A stretch of DNA of 64,000 bases from Effusibacillus dendaii (GCF_015097055.1 NZ_AP023366.1:1674001-1738000), one strand, 5' to 3'; shown: positions 35,909-45,031, numbered from the stretch's first letter. Notes: a model not told the origin generated them from the letters alone. Translations and numbers: made by a program.

Positions 35909-36895
35909 TTGAAAGTAAGCGGAAGCAGGATGTTTCGTGTCTTGATACCCCCGGTCAGTTTCGCACTGCTGGGATTTTTTCTTTACACACAGCGACAGGA
36001 ATTGGCTTCCTTGCCCGGTTATTTCCGGCTGGTCAACACGCCAAACGCTGTTCTGCTGGGGATTCTGGAGTTGGCGGTGCTGCTGTTAATCGCGCAATCC
36101 AATCGGCTTGTTTACCGCTCGATCGGTGTGAAAAGCCGATTGCTCGATCAATTTCAGCTCTCGCTTGCGTCCGCGGCGATCGAACGGTTGTTGCCCAGCG
36201 GCGGAACGGCCGCAATCAGCTCCTATATTTTGTTGGCCCGCAACCGGGGCATCACGGCTGTGAATTCAATGAAAATGTCTGCTACCACATTTGTGCTCGG
36301 TTACGCGCAGATTGTTCCTTTACTGTTTGTACCGCTGATTTTTCTGGGAAAATCCGGCTTATCCGTGCACCAATCGCTATGGATCGTAGCCATATCCGGC
36401 GGGTTTGTGCTGTTGGTGGGGGCCATCTCGATTATGCTCGGTTCTGCTTACTTTATAAACCGCCTGCAAAAGTGGATCTGGGTATCTCGGCGTCCCCGTC
36501 TTCTGCACGCGTTGTCGGCTGCCCATCAGCATGTCCGGTTCAGTTGGCGACACCGCCGCCAACTGTTGCTGCCGCTGCTTCTTTTATGGGCTATTTATCC
36601 GCTGCGGGTAACTTCCCTGTCGGTCTGTTTTGCCGCTTTGCAAGTTCCCGTTTCCATTTCGACCGTTTGGATCGGATACAGCCTTACGATCCTCGTTTCT
36701 TTTCTGACCTTTCTTCCCACCACACTGGGTGTATTTGAACTTTCCATGGTGGGGACATTTGTGCTATTGAAAATCCCTGCGGATGCAGCAACGGCGGTTA
36801 CACTGCTATACCGGATTTTTACCTATTGGCTGCCATTTCCAATCGGATTTATCGCTTGGTGGAATTTACGAAGGGGAGGCGTCGATTCACAGTGA
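35900..36895 (+). CDS. Flippase-like / lysylphosphatidylglycerol-synthase-type membrane protein
   Basis: A 331-residue polytopic protein with about eight hydrophobic segments, resembling the UPF0104/YbhN/AglD flippase-like family, also related to the MprF transmembrane domain. ERLLPSGGTAAISSYILLA (about 94-112) and VSFLTFLPTTLGVFELSMVG (about 271-290) match the conserved PxGGxxA and PxxxGxxE segments. Expected to handle a lipid in the membrane. The GTG start at 35900 has no clear Shine-Dalgarno apart from AGAAAGAAA in the repeat, so translation may be weak or controlled. It overlaps the patatin gene by four bases. Confidence 0.72.
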   Translation: MNLLKVSGSRMFRVLIPPVSFALLGFFLYTQRQELASLPGYFRLVNTPNAVLLGILELAVLLLIAQSNRLVYRSIGVKSRLLDQFQLSLASAAIERLLPSGGTAAISSYILLARNRGITAVNSMKMSATTFVLGYAQIVPLLFVPLIFLGKSGLSVHQSLWIVAISGGFVLLVGAISIMLGSAYFINRLQKWIWVSRRPRLLHALSAAHQHVRFSWRHRRQLLLPLLLLWAIYPLRVTSLSVCFAALQVPVSISTVWIGYSLTILVSFLTFLPTTLGVFELSMVGTFVLLKIPADAATAVTLLYRIFTYWLPFPIGFIAWWNLRRGGVDSQ

Positions 36896-37743
36896 AAACA
36901 GGTCTCGCGATCTCTGGCGGCGGGGTGTCAGGTGCGGCTGCGATAGGGGTAATCGAAGCTTTGGAAGAAGCCGGAATTGCAATCAGCCACATTGCCGGCA
37001 CCAGTTCCGGCGCCATGGTGGCCTCCTTTTACGCATGCGGATTTTCAATCAGGCAAATAAAGTCGGTCATGCCGAAATTCACAAAGCGGCATCTGGATGC
37101 GGATTGGAAGAAAATTCTTCCCGCCGTTCTGTTTCGAAAAAAAAGATTGGACGGCTGGTTGAAAGGGATGCGCCTGCAGGAGCTGCTGGCGGAATTGACG
37201 GCGGGAAAACAGGTGGTTGACCTGCAAATTCCCTGTGCCATCGTGGCCACCGATCTGCGGAACGGTCAGCCGGTTGTCTTCGCCAAAAATCCGGTCCCCG
37301 GTTATACGACAGAAACAGATATCAGCATCGCACAGGCGCTGCAGGCCAGTTATTCGATTCCGGTTATCTTTCAACCGGTTCGCTGGAAACAGTATATTTT
37401 GGCGGACGGAGGCGTTTCCCTAAATTGTCCTGTACGCGTCGTACGGGCAATGGGCGCTGAGCACGTCATCGCGGTTGACACAGTAACTGCCTTTGCCAAT
37501 CAGGATGTCGGATCCTTGCGGTCCGGACTGTCCATTTTCGCACATGTGATCAATCTGAATTTGCGGGATCAGATGAAGCACGAACATGCATATGCCGATT
37601 TTTCGCTATATCCGGATGTTGGACAGGTAGGCGCATTCGATTTCAGAAAAGTACCGCAGTGCGTCGAAGCCGGTTACCGTTATACAAGGGAACGGCTCGC
37701 GCAGATCAAAGACAGGCTGCAGTCACAGGAAAAAACCAGGTGA
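36892..37743 (+). CDS. Patatin-like phospholipase (RssA/YlbK-like)
   Basis: A 283-residue acyl hydrolase with a Ser-Asp dyad. Oxyanion loop GLAISGGGVSGAAAIGVIE (about 4-22), nucleophile elbow GTSSGAMVAS (about 39-48), and Asp in LADGGVSLNCPV (about 166-177). It starts at GTG 36892, overlapping the upstream TGA, with GGGAGG about 12 bases upstream; longer frames run into the preceding gene. Coupling with a lipid flippase-like gene suggests a shared phospholipid role. The substrate is not evident. Confidence 0.87.
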   Translation: MKTGLAISGGGVSGAAAIGVIEALEEAGIAISHIAGTSSGAMVASFYACGFSIRQIKSVMPKFTKRHLDADWKKILPAVLFRKKRLDGWLKGMRLQELLAELTAGKQVVDLQIPCAIVATDLRNGQPVVFAKNPVPGYTTETDISIAQALQASYSIPVIFQPVRWKQYILADGGVSLNCPVRVVRAMGAEHVIAVDTVTAFANQDVGSLRSGLSIFAHVINLNLRDQMKHEHAYADFSLYPDVGQVGAFDFRKVPQCVEAGYRYTRERLAQIKDRLQSQEKTR

Positions 37744-37806
37744 GCGCGACGAAAAGCGTGCAATCATGTATAATGATGTGGAAATTACATAGGGAGGAAT
37801 ATCCGA

Positions 37807-38103
37807 ATGGTCGAACATCTGGTTCTCTTCAAGTTTTCGGAAACTACCACAAATGAGCAGAAAGATGCAATTATTGCGCAGGCACGCCAACTGAAAGAGG
37901 CAATCCCCGGAATCGTTGACCTGAAATGCGGCCGTAATTTTTCCGATCGCAGCAAAGGGTTTGAGGTAGGTTTGTCGGTCCGTTTCGAGAATCGGCAAGC
38001 GTTGGAAGCGTACGGCCCGCATCCGAAACACCAGGAACTTGTTGCAAAACTGCGTGAAATCGGCATGCAGGAAACGATTGTAGTGGATTTTCCAATTGAA
38101 TAG
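37807..38103 (+). CDS. Dabb family (stress-responsive A/B barrel) protein
   Basis: A 98-residue dimeric alpha/beta-barrel protein. Hallmarks are VEHLVLFKFSE at the N-terminus, AIPGIVDLKCGRNFSDRSKG (about 37-56) and YGPHPKHQELVAKLREI. ATG 37807 has GGGAGGAAT upstream. Dabb proteins are small, mostly uncharacterised; some act in hydrocarbon or polyketide chemistry. Probably a separate unit from the patatin gene, 63 bases downstream of it. Confidence 0.88.
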   Translation: MVEHLVLFKFSETTTNEQKDAIIAQARQLKEAIPGIVDLKCGRNFSDRSKGFEVGLSVRFENRQALEAYGPHPKHQELVAKLREIGMQETIVVDFPIE

Positions 38104-38117
38104 CATCATTTCCGGAA

Positions 38118-38154
38118 GGAGAGCCGTCTGCATGTGTCGCGCAGACGGCTCTCC
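38118..38154. terminator. Perfect 14-bp hairpin between convergent genes
   Basis: GGAGAGCCGTCTGC and GCAGACGGCTCTCC with a 9-base loop. It lies between the Dabb gene (+) and the dehydrogenase gene (-). Neither side has a strong T-run, so termination may be bidirectional but imperfect. Confidence 0.6.
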
Positions 38155-38166
38155 TGTCTCCTACGA

Positions 38167-39213
38167 TTACCACTTATTTACCACGGTCACTCCAACCGAT
38201 GCAAAATTCGACATATCCGCAAGCGCTTGGCCCGCCTCTTCGATTGAAATCGTACGCGTGACCAAATCGCCTGGGCGCAAACGTCCTTTTTCCACCATTT
38301 GCAGCATCTCCGGATAACGGGCGGCCTGCATGCCGAGTGAACCGACAATTTGCAGTTCGAACTGCACAATCAGATCGATTGGCAACGCAACCATGCCTTG
38401 CTCGTTCTGGGTGGTCAGACCCACCTGCAGATGGCGTCCCCGTCTCGCCAGGCTCAAAACGGAAGACTGACAGGTTGCTGCAATCCCCAGCGCATCAATC
38501 GAAACGTTAGCGCCGCCTTTTGTGATTTCTTTGATGGCTTCAGGCGCATTCTCCTTGCCTGCATTGACGGTGGCAACCGCTCCCAACTTTCTGGCAAATT
38601 CCAGTTTGTCATCGCCAATGTCGACCGCAATTACGTTGGCTCCAATGGCGGACGCAATCTGAACGGCAGACAGACCGATACCACCGCAGCCGTGTACCGC
38701 CACCCATTCACCCGGACGCACTTTTGCCTGATCTACAACCCCGTGGAAAGACGTCATAAAGCGGCATCCCATGCCAGCGGCATCAACGAAACCTACTCCA
38801 TCCGGCAGGGTGACCAGGTTGATGTCCGCATTTGGCACGTTTACATACTGACCGTAGCCGCCCCAGTATGTAAAGCCAGGCATCTGAAGATGCTCGCAAA
38901 TATTTTGATGGCCGGCCACGCACTGCGGACAGACACCATCGCCCTGGCTGAACGGCACGATGACCCGATCGCCTTTGCGGAACCTTTTTACGTTCGCGCC
39001 GACCTCTTCGACTACACCGGTAAACTCGTGACCCATCACATGCGGTAACGGCAGGTTCATCCATGCCCAATCGCCCATCCAGGCATGCCAGTCACTGCGG
39101 CAGACGCCGTTCGCTTCCACCCGTACGATCACTCCATCCGGGGTTAACTCCGGATCAGGCATCTCTTTCACAGACAGCGGTTTTCTCAACTCTTCCAAAA
39201 CCAGCGCTTTCAT
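38167..39213 (-). CDS. Zinc-dependent alcohol dehydrogenase, MDR family
   Basis: A 348-residue medium-chain dehydrogenase. Catalytic-zinc ligands are in GVCRSDWHAWMGD (about 36-48) and GHEFTGVVEEVG (about 61-72); structural-zinc cysteines in CPQCVAGHQNICEH (about 94-107). NAD(P) motif VAVHGCGGIGLSAVQIASAI (about 170-189). ATG 39213 has AGGGGGA upstream. The GYGQYVNVPNADINLV stretch occurs in relatives annotated as alcohol or L-threonine-like dehydrogenases. Substrate not determinable. Confidence 0.9.
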   Translation of the reverse strand: MKALVLEELRKPLSVKEMPDPELTPDGVIVRVEANGVCRSDWHAWMGDWAWMNLPLPHVMGHEFTGVVEEVGANVKRFRKGDRVIVPFSQGDGVCPQCVAGHQNICEHLQMPGFTYWGGYGQYVNVPNADINLVTLPDGVGFVDAAGMGCRFMTSFHGVVDQAKVRPGEWVAVHGCGGIGLSAVQIASAIGANVIAVDIGDDKLEFARKLGAVATVNAGKENAPEAIKEITKGGANVSIDALGIAATCQSSVLSLARRGRHLQVGLTTQNEQGMVALPIDLIVQFELQIVGSLGMQAARYPEMLQMVEKGRLRPGDLVTRTISIEEAGQALADMSNFASVGVTVVNKW

Positions 39214-39323
39214 TCAGATCCCCCTTTACCGATTTTTGAAAATTTCAACACTTAATAATATGTTATTCTCCACTTACGCAGAACAATCCTTCCCGCCAAA
39301 TCTACGTTGACTAGCAGTCCAAA

Positions 39324-39349
39324 ATAAAAAAGCAAGCTCAAGCGCCTGC
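39324..39349 (-). terminator. Intrinsic terminator of the exporter gene
   Basis: GCAGGC pairs with GCTTGC (one G-T) around GCTTGA on the minus strand, followed by TTTTTTA. Confidence 0.75.
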
Positions 39350-40368
39350 TATCGAATCGAATTTTTCGCGGATATTTCTTTTAAAGCAACGTAATAATCT
39401 TTCAACTCTACGTAGAAATGATAGAGAGAAGCCCGAATCTCAAACTCTTTCCGGGTTTTTGGCAGGTCCATGGACTGAATGGAGCGGTCCAAAAAGCGGA
39501 TCGCCCGATCAGTCAAACGGAATGGCGCCGTCCCCCGACGGAACACCCGCAATTGCAGGCCTATCAAAATCCGAATCAATCTTTGCAGCATGGGCACCGA
39601 TTCCACCCACATGTCTACCTTCTCCAACACTTCTTGCAGGTTTAACAGATGCCCGCACAAAGCGTCCATCTGCGTTAACCTTCGAACGGCCTCTTGCGCT
39701 TCCCGCCCCTTTTGGTTATAGAACCAATGATCCTCAAAAATCAACTCTGCGTAGTGGCGGGCTTCCTGTATATACCCACGCACTTCCTTTACCTGACTGG
39801 CAAACTCCTGACCGGAAAAGCGTCCTTCAAATTGGCTCAATTGATCTGCCAATATATATAAAAGTCCGCGCAACATACCTTCCGAACGCTCCAGAAGCTC
39901 GTCAAGACGCTGTTCGTATCGCGGGACAGACAAAAGGTTCACCACAACGGAACAACTGATTCCGATAACGACTGTCGCAATTTGCTTTATCGCATGGATC
40001 ACCAATTCTCCTTCAAATGACGAGAAAGAGGTGACGGCTGTCACAATTGCCAGAAAAACGGTGTTCTGCCACTTTAGTTTCAAATGAATCGCAAACAACA
40101 GATAAACAAGCAGCCCGACAAGCAACGGGTGTGTGCCAAATTGCCAGGCGACCAGATTGCCGCCGACCGTTCCGATTAAGGCGGAAGCCAGCTGATATTT
40201 GGCGACACCGAACGATCGGGTCAATGATTTTTGAGTCGCCAATATGGCAACAAGTGCCGCGTATGTATATCCCCTATATCCGAGAAAGGAGGCCAAGTAT
40301 AGCGCCAAACCGGCCGCAATCGATGTTTTGACCACGCGTGCCCCGGCAAACCAGTTTACCAGTTTCAT
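39349..40368 (-). CDS. Aromatic-acid exporter / FUSC-like membrane protein
   Basis: About 339 residues from ATG 40368 (a GGGTGAT site lies just upstream; the frame extends further 5' but enters the small ger-linked gene). The N-terminal half has about five to six hydrophobic segments: TSIAAGLALYLASFLGY, TYAALVAILATQKSLTRSFG and ALIGTVGGNLVAW. The last two match the ArAE_1/DUF939 family motif 'AA(I/L)-xxQxSxxxS'. The C-terminal half is helical and soluble (YIQEARHYAELIFEDHWFYN). Presumed efflux of aromatic or other organic acids. Confidence 0.8.
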   Translation of the reverse strand: MKLVNWFAGARVVKTSIAAGLALYLASFLGYRGYTYAALVAILATQKSLTRSFGVAKYQLASALIGTVGGNLVAWQFGTHPLLVGLLVYLLFAIHLKLKWQNTVFLAIVTAVTSFSSFEGELVIHAIKQIATVVIGISCSVVVNLLSVPRYEQRLDELLERSEGMLRGLLYILADQLSQFEGRFSGQEFASQVKEVRGYIQEARHYAELIFEDHWFYNQKGREAQEAVRRLTQMDALCGHLLNLQEVLEKVDMWVESVPMLQRLIRILIGLQLRVFRRGTAPFRLTDRAIRFLDRSIQSMDLPKTRKEFEIRASLYHFYVELKDYYVALKEISAKNSIR

Positions 40369-40435
40369 CGTATCACCCACAGCAGGAATTCGACAGTAAC
40401 ATGCAAACCCCTTTAAGGATAACTGCAAAAGGGGA

Positions 40436-40594
40436 CTAAAGCAACATCGTATACCCGAATGCGGCAGCACCGACCATATGGAAGACGACAATTGTCTTTT
40501 CCAGTTTATCACATCGCTTCCACCACCAAAAGATAGTGGCCAATCCGAACACGCCCTCAAAAAACAATGAATACGCTACTATCGTTCGGAGCAT
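40436..40594 (-). CDS. Small two-segment membrane protein at the end of the ger operon (candidate GerD-subunit-like)
   Basis: A 52-residue protein starting at ATG 40594 with AGGAGGAG 7 bases upstream. The start overlaps the end of the gerB-type gene by 16 bases. Two hydrophobic helices are visible: AYSLFFEGVFGLATIFWWW and TIVVFHMVGAAAFGYTMLL. Small two-helix 'D' proteins encoded with ger operons are known to modulate germination in some Bacillus species; this fits in position and topology, but I cannot show sequence similarity. Confidence 0.7.
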   Translation of the reverse strand: MLRTIVAYSLFFEGVFGLATIFWWWKRCDKLEKTIVVFHMVGAAAFGYTMLL

Positions 40595-41793
40595 TGCATA
40601 GTCTCCTCCTCATTTTCCGGTTGAACAGCCTGTTTGCTTATCCGATCAATCCGCTTGCTGCGGCCTTGTCCATTCGACCCCTTTGTTGCGCTTTTGGCAG
40701 CAGAAGACTGTCCGACTCCCCGCAGTTTCGCAGCTAGAAACAGGACCGCGGGAACAGTTCCGACAAAAAAAATGCCGACATTCTCCACTACGGTGCCCAT
40801 GTCAAACACATCTGCAAGATTTTTCGGCCATAATGCCACCAGTGTGACCACTGGCACCAGAAAAACCACATTTTTGCTCTGTTCCATGCCATACAATTGC
40901 TCAACACCGTGTGAGGCGATAAATAGGCCAATGGCAATAGTAGAGAAGATGGTCATCACCCAAATGGTCAGGAATACGGATTCGAGACGCTCCAGAAAAC
41001 CGCCCGGCACTTCCACTTCTTTTGCAATTTCCACCACTGGATAAAGGATTGTCTTCAGCGTCTGGCCATCGAACATGAGCACAGCAAAAACAACCACCAA
41101 AATGTTCAGCAGATTGACGGATAAAATCGCGCAGACAGCTGATTTTAATGCCTCTTTTGGATGTTTCATATACGCGCCAAATATCATGATCATTTCAAAT
41201 CCGAGTACCGCAAATGCCGTTTCCGGCACCGCTTTTAACACGGGCAGGAAACCTTCTCCCAACACCGGTCGCAGGTTCTGAAAATCCGTTTTATTCCATA
41301 CAAACACCATCAAGAGCAGAATGACTACTACGATAATTGGAAAAAACATCTGTTGAATGTATACGACCGGATGCATTCCGCCTTTTACCAAATAGATGGC
41401 TGTCAAAAGCATCACGAGCGCAATCACGGTAACCGGCGTCCGATGCATTAAATAAAACTGGATCACTTCTGCCGTAGAGCGTAATTCGTTTGAGATAAAA
41501 CTGAGCACGTACAAGATATAACCGGTTGTCAGCACATATCCGGGAATTCGTCCAACTATCATCGGCACAAACTGGAAAAAGTCTTTCTCTCTAAACATCC
41601 GGGGAAACAAACCTACCAGACCTGCCGTCGTTATACCGATCAGCATGCCGAGAATGTTCGATATCCAAATATCCGGTGTGCCGGCCTCTTCCGTAAGCGT
41701 TCGCGGCAGGACCAGCAACCGAACGCCAATCATTGCGGATGCCAGGGTAATGAATACTTGGTTGAACTGTAGATCTCTGTTCGGTTGCTGCAA
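40579..41793 (-). CDS. Spore germination receptor B subunit (GerAB/YndE-type permease)
   Basis: A 404-residue APC-superfamily permease with 10 hydrophobic segments. It starts NRDLQFNQVFITLASAMIGV and continues with VLPRTLTEEAGTPDIWISNI, both typical of GerAB-type proteins; AFAVLGFEMIMIFGAYMKHP (about 194-213) is helix 6. It forms the nutrient-binding, inner-spore-membrane part of a germinant receptor. The C-terminus has a charged tail (RSKRIDRISKQAVQPENEEE). Order on the minus strand is A-C-B, and the gene overlaps the small protein at its 3' end. Confidence 0.92.
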   Translation of the reverse strand: MQQPNRDLQFNQVFITLASAMIGVRLLVLPRTLTEEAGTPDIWISNILGMLIGITTAGLVGLFPRMFREKDFFQFVPMIVGRIPGYVLTTGYILYVLSFISNELRSTAEVIQFYLMHRTPVTVIALVMLLTAIYLVKGGMHPVVYIQQMFFPIIVVVILLLMVFVWNKTDFQNLRPVLGEGFLPVLKAVPETAFAVLGFEMIMIFGAYMKHPKEALKSAVCAILSVNLLNILVVVFAVLMFDGQTLKTILYPVVEIAKEVEVPGGFLERLESVFLTIWVMTIFSTIAIGLFIASHGVEQLYGMEQSKNVVFLVPVVTLVALWPKNLADVFDMGTVVENVGIFFVGTVPAVLFLAAKLRGVGQSSAAKSATKGSNGQGRSKRIDRISKQAVQPENEEETMQCSER

Positions 41794-41820
41794 GCGATGG
41801 CTCCTCCTGTCTCTATCCGG

Positions 41821-43017
41821 TTATTTTTTCTTCTCGATCATCAAAATCGAGCCGGGCGTGGTAACCGTTGCCTTTGCATTCACTTGAACGTCAACCTGGC
41901 TGAACATATTTTGTCCGTTATCCCAATTCTCTTTGATTTTCCGCCAAACATCCGGGTGTTTTCGCGCCAATGTCGCACCTAGTCCGATTGCATCTGTTTT
42001 CAGTTCCGTTTGCAGCGTTTTGATCGTTTCACCCGTCAATCGCTTCACTTCCTTTTCAGTAGACCGCTCGACCTGATGAACCATCGTTTCATCCAGTGTG
42101 TTTCTGGTTGACCAACTTTCCCCAATTTCACCCGTCACTTCAATTTGATAGCGGAAGGAAGGCATACCGTTTTGCATCGTTACAGTCAATTTTGTTGCCG
42201 CTTGCTTTACTTCAACCGCCACCCGTTCACCTGACGGAAGATCGGAAACCAGGACGCCCCCTCGGTATTGACCGGTCAAAAGCAAAAGTCCCTCCGTTTC
42301 TTCTCCGTTTAACCAGCCGACCAGCTTCTCGTTGGAACCGTTGTAAACGGCTGAACCAGACAAATGGATCTGGTTATTGACCATAAAAATCCGCTGCATG
42401 GCAAAACTGGTTCTGCCGTTCAATCTTTGCGATAAAAGACCCACTGACAAGTCCTTTGGCATGCGTGCCACATACCTGCTGTTTTCAGACAGAGACTCAA
42501 TATATTCGCTCATCAGCTTTTCCTGCGGTGAAAAGGAGTTTAGCACATCACGCGCTTTCCCTTGTACGGTAATCACCGTGACCTTGCGACGCAGCTCATT
42601 ATCCCGTAAAATGACATCCGCTATATCGTCCAGATAGCCTTCTCTTGCCAGTTCTTCGCCAATCAATACCACTTGTGTATGCTCGAAGTACGGACTGCGG
42701 CTGCTGCGGGTGGATGCGATCCGAGCGGTTTTGAACAACACGTCTCCGCTCGTCGTTATATTTAGAAAAGCCTTTTCTTCACCGCCGCCTCCTACACTTG
42801 CTGACTGTCCGCTCGTACGCAGCTTGGCGGGAATGGCAATCTGGTATGTCGCCTGAATTTTTTGCTTTTGTCCCTGTTTCGCTTTTTCCGGCGCTAAATC
42901 TATCGCTAATGCCATAACAAAACCGCGTTCTTCGATTTCAATCCGATCCCAACAACCGGTCAAACTGACCAAAGCCAATAAACAAACCGTCACAATCCAG
43001 GCTTTTTGATTTAACAT
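41821..43017 (-). CDS. Spore germination receptor C subunit (GerAC-type lipoprotein)
   Basis: A 398-residue lipoprotein. The signal ends in the lipobox LVSLTGCWD (Cys about 22), followed by RIEIEERGFVMALAIDLAPE, the conserved GerAC start. Other hallmarks are ENSRYVARMPKDL and the C-terminal AKATVTTPGSI. It is anchored to the outer face of the inner spore membrane after Lgt processing. Middle gene of the A-C-B operon, 28 bases upstream of gerB and 28 bases downstream of gerA. Confidence 0.92.
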   Translation of the reverse strand: MLNQKAWIVTVCLLALVSLTGCWDRIEIEERGFVMALAIDLAPEKAKQGQKQKIQATYQIAIPAKLRTSGQSASVGGGGEEKAFLNITTSGDVLFKTARIASTRSSRSPYFEHTQVVLIGEELAREGYLDDIADVILRDNELRRKVTVITVQGKARDVLNSFSPQEKLMSEYIESLSENSRYVARMPKDLSVGLLSQRLNGRTSFAMQRIFMVNNQIHLSGSAVYNGSNEKLVGWLNGEETEGLLLLTGQYRGGVLVSDLPSGERVAVEVKQAATKLTVTMQNGMPSFRYQIEVTGEIGESWSTRNTLDETMVHQVERSTEKEVKRLTGETIKTLQTELKTDAIGLGATLARKHPDVWRKIKENWDNGQNMFSQVDVQVNAKATVTTPGSILMIEKKK

Positions 43018-43045
43018 CCTGACATCCCTTCCGCCACTGGCAAAA

Positions 43046-44716
43046 TCAACTCATCCGCCACTCGTCTTCCGATTTTAATGAAGCAGGCCGCTTTTTAATA
43101 AGCTGCAGCGGAAACCGCATAATGAGGTCTTTCCAGTCACGCAGTTTGTAAGGACCAAACGGGGTTGAAAACACAGTACCGAAACTATGCATTCTTACCA
43201 AGTGAATATTGAGCAGGATATAGGCGATGATCACACCATATAGTCCGAGAACAGCAGCGGCCAGCATCATCAAAAACCGCAGTATGCGAAACGCAATCGC
43301 GACGCTGTAGGATGGGATGGAAAAGGAAGAAATCGCACCTAACGCTACAATAATGACCATGATCGGGCTAACAATTCCCGCCTGTACGGCCGCTTCTCCG
43401 ATTACCAAACCGCCCACAATACCCACCGTTTGACCGACTGGCTTCGGCAGACGCACTCCTGCTTCCCGCAATACTTCAATTGTTACTTCCATAACAAACG
43501 CCTCAACGAGTGCAGGAAACGGCACTCCTTCACGGGAGGCCGCAATGGACAACGCCAATTTGGTTGGAATCAATCCTGGATGAAAGGAAACAAGCGCAAT
43601 ATAAAGCGATGGCAAAAAAACCGCAATAAACGCCGTCACATATCGTAAAGCACGAATCAGGGAACCCATCATCCAGCGTTCATATTTGTCTTCCGGCGAT
43701 TTCAGCAGTTCGCTAAATGTAACAGGAACATAGAGAACAAATGGTGTACCATCTAAAAATATGGCAACTTTCCCCTGCAGCAGCGCCGATGCTACTCGAT
43801 CAGGCCGTTCGGTGTGCTGTGCCTGCGGAAACGGGGAAAACACATTATCTTCGATTAACTGTTCCAGTTGGCCGCTTTCTTCCACATCGTCAATATCGAT
43901 GCAAGCGAGCCTTTTATTCACTTCGTCCACCAGTTCCTGGCGGGCAATCCCTTTAATATAGGAGACTACCACCTCTTTTTTGCCCCGTCGGCCGATAAAA
44001 TTCGATTGAAATGTGAGATTTGTGTCCTTGATCCTTAGTCGAACCAAAGCCAGATTGGTTCGGATCGATTCGATAAATCCTTCACGCGGCCCCCGAACCA
44101 CTGATTCGCTTTCCGGTTCTTCTATACTTCGGGCAGGGTACTTGCGAGATCCGATAACCAGGAATTCCTTTGATCCGTCAAGCAACAGCACCGTGTCCCC
44201 CGATAAAACGGACAAACATAATGTATCGAGCGTGTTTCCGATCTTGGTTTCACTGGCACTGACCGCATGCTGTTCGATATACGTAGCAAGTTCGGGAAGA
44301 TCCGAATTCAGATCTGTCTTCTGAAGTTCCGGCCATTCCAGCAGCAAGACACGAAGAATATCCGATTGAATGGTCTGTTTATCAACCAGATTGTCCACAT
44401 ACACAATGGACGATTTGATTCGATTGGAACCGATCTCCATTTGACGGATGATGACATCCGGATTTTGACCGATGGCCTGTTTGATCGTCTGCAAATTTTG
44501 CTCCAGTTGAGGAGTCAATTCGAGCGGAAATTCGGATTGATTTGCTTTCGGCAGCGAATTTTGAGATTGTTTGTCTTTCTGTACATCAAAATTAGGTTGC
44601 TTCATATCAATATCCGGTTGCTGCTTATCCGTTTTCGTTTGATTGGGCAGTCGATTTTTGGATTTGCCGTTCGCCTTCCTCCACAATGTCTCAATCGGTA
44701 TGCGACGCAGTCCCAT
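43046..44716 (-). CDS. Spore germination receptor A subunit (GerAA-type)
   Basis: About 556 residues. Soluble N-terminal domain, then the GerA-type core: GDTVLLLDGSKEFLVIGSRK (about 193-212), RSIEEPESESVVRGPREGF, LRIKDTNLTF and CIDIDDVEESGQLEQLIEDN. Four or five membrane helices follow from about 365 onward. The first 70 residues are an unusual Gln/Asn/Lys-rich segment (KNRLPNQTKTDKQQPDIDMK). I favour ATG 44716 (GGGAGG 3 bases away, short spacing); upstream starts are possible. First gene of the operon. Confidence 0.92.
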   Translation of the reverse strand: MGLRRIPIETLWRKANGKSKNRLPNQTKTDKQQPDIDMKQPNFDVQKDKQSQNSLPKANQSEFPLELTPQLEQNLQTIKQAIGQNPDVIIRQMEIGSNRIKSSIVYVDNLVDKQTIQSDILRVLLLEWPELQKTDLNSDLPELATYIEQHAVSASETKIGNTLDTLCLSVLSGDTVLLLDGSKEFLVIGSRKYPARSIEEPESESVVRGPREGFIESIRTNLALVRLRIKDTNLTFQSNFIGRRGKKEVVVSYIKGIARQELVDEVNKRLACIDIDDVEESGQLEQLIEDNVFSPFPQAQHTERPDRVASALLQGKVAIFLDGTPFVLYVPVTFSELLKSPEDKYERWMMGSLIRALRYVTAFIAVFLPSLYIALVSFHPGLIPTKLALSIAASREGVPFPALVEAFVMEVTIEVLREAGVRLPKPVGQTVGIVGGLVIGEAAVQAGIVSPIMVIIVALGAISSFSIPSYSVAIAFRILRFLMMLAAAVLGLYGVIIAYILLNIHLVRMHSFGTVFSTPFGPYKLRDWKDLIMRFPLQLIKKRPASLKSEDEWRMS

Positions 44717-44812
44717 ACACCTCCCGTTTCGCAAAGTTTTCCCCAATATGCATGGAAAATACAAGAAACGCAGAAACTGAATGCAATCTTGGAAGGGAAG
44801 AGGAAATTCGCT

Positions 44813-45031
44813 ATGTGGCAGTCGCTATCGGAACAGTTGCCGCCTCTGTCTGTTTGGGTGGCTGCAGCATTAAGTTTCGTGCTGCCTCTCTTTTTCAGTT
44901 GGCTGATGCAAATCTTGCACAAGCAGGCCGATCCGCCCTGGTTACAAAAAGAGAGACATCAGCAGCAACAGAAGAAACAGACAACACGGCCAAGCCAGCA
45001 GCAGAAACAAAAAACAGCCCGCTCAAATTGA
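44813..45031 (+). CDS. Small membrane protein with Gln/Lys-rich tail, divergent from the ger operon
   Basis: A 72-residue protein starting at ATG 44813 with GAGG about 9 bases upstream. A single hydrophobic helix (SVWVAAALSFVLPLFFSWLM, about 13-32) is followed by a polar tail rich in Gln, Lys and Thr (HQQQQKKQTTRPSQQQKQK). Its start is about 100 bases from that of gerA and the two are divergent, suggesting shared sporulation control. Its 3' end runs into the terminator of the thioesterase gene. Not recognised. Longer frames upstream are antisense to gerA. Confidence 0.55.
   Translation: MWQSLSEQLPPLSVWVAAALSFVLPLFFSWLMQILHKQADPPWLQKERHQQQQKKQTTRPSQQQKQKTARSN

Noticed and set aside
35875-36738. 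287-codon plus-strand frame starting in the tandem repeat
   Set aside because: Reads the flippase-like gene out of frame; composition is unlike a protein and the in-frame alternative has membrane helices.
44267-44812. Upstream part of a long plus-strand frame ending at 45031
   Set aside because: Antisense to the gerA coding region; only the last 72 codons have their own ribosome site and a membrane helix.
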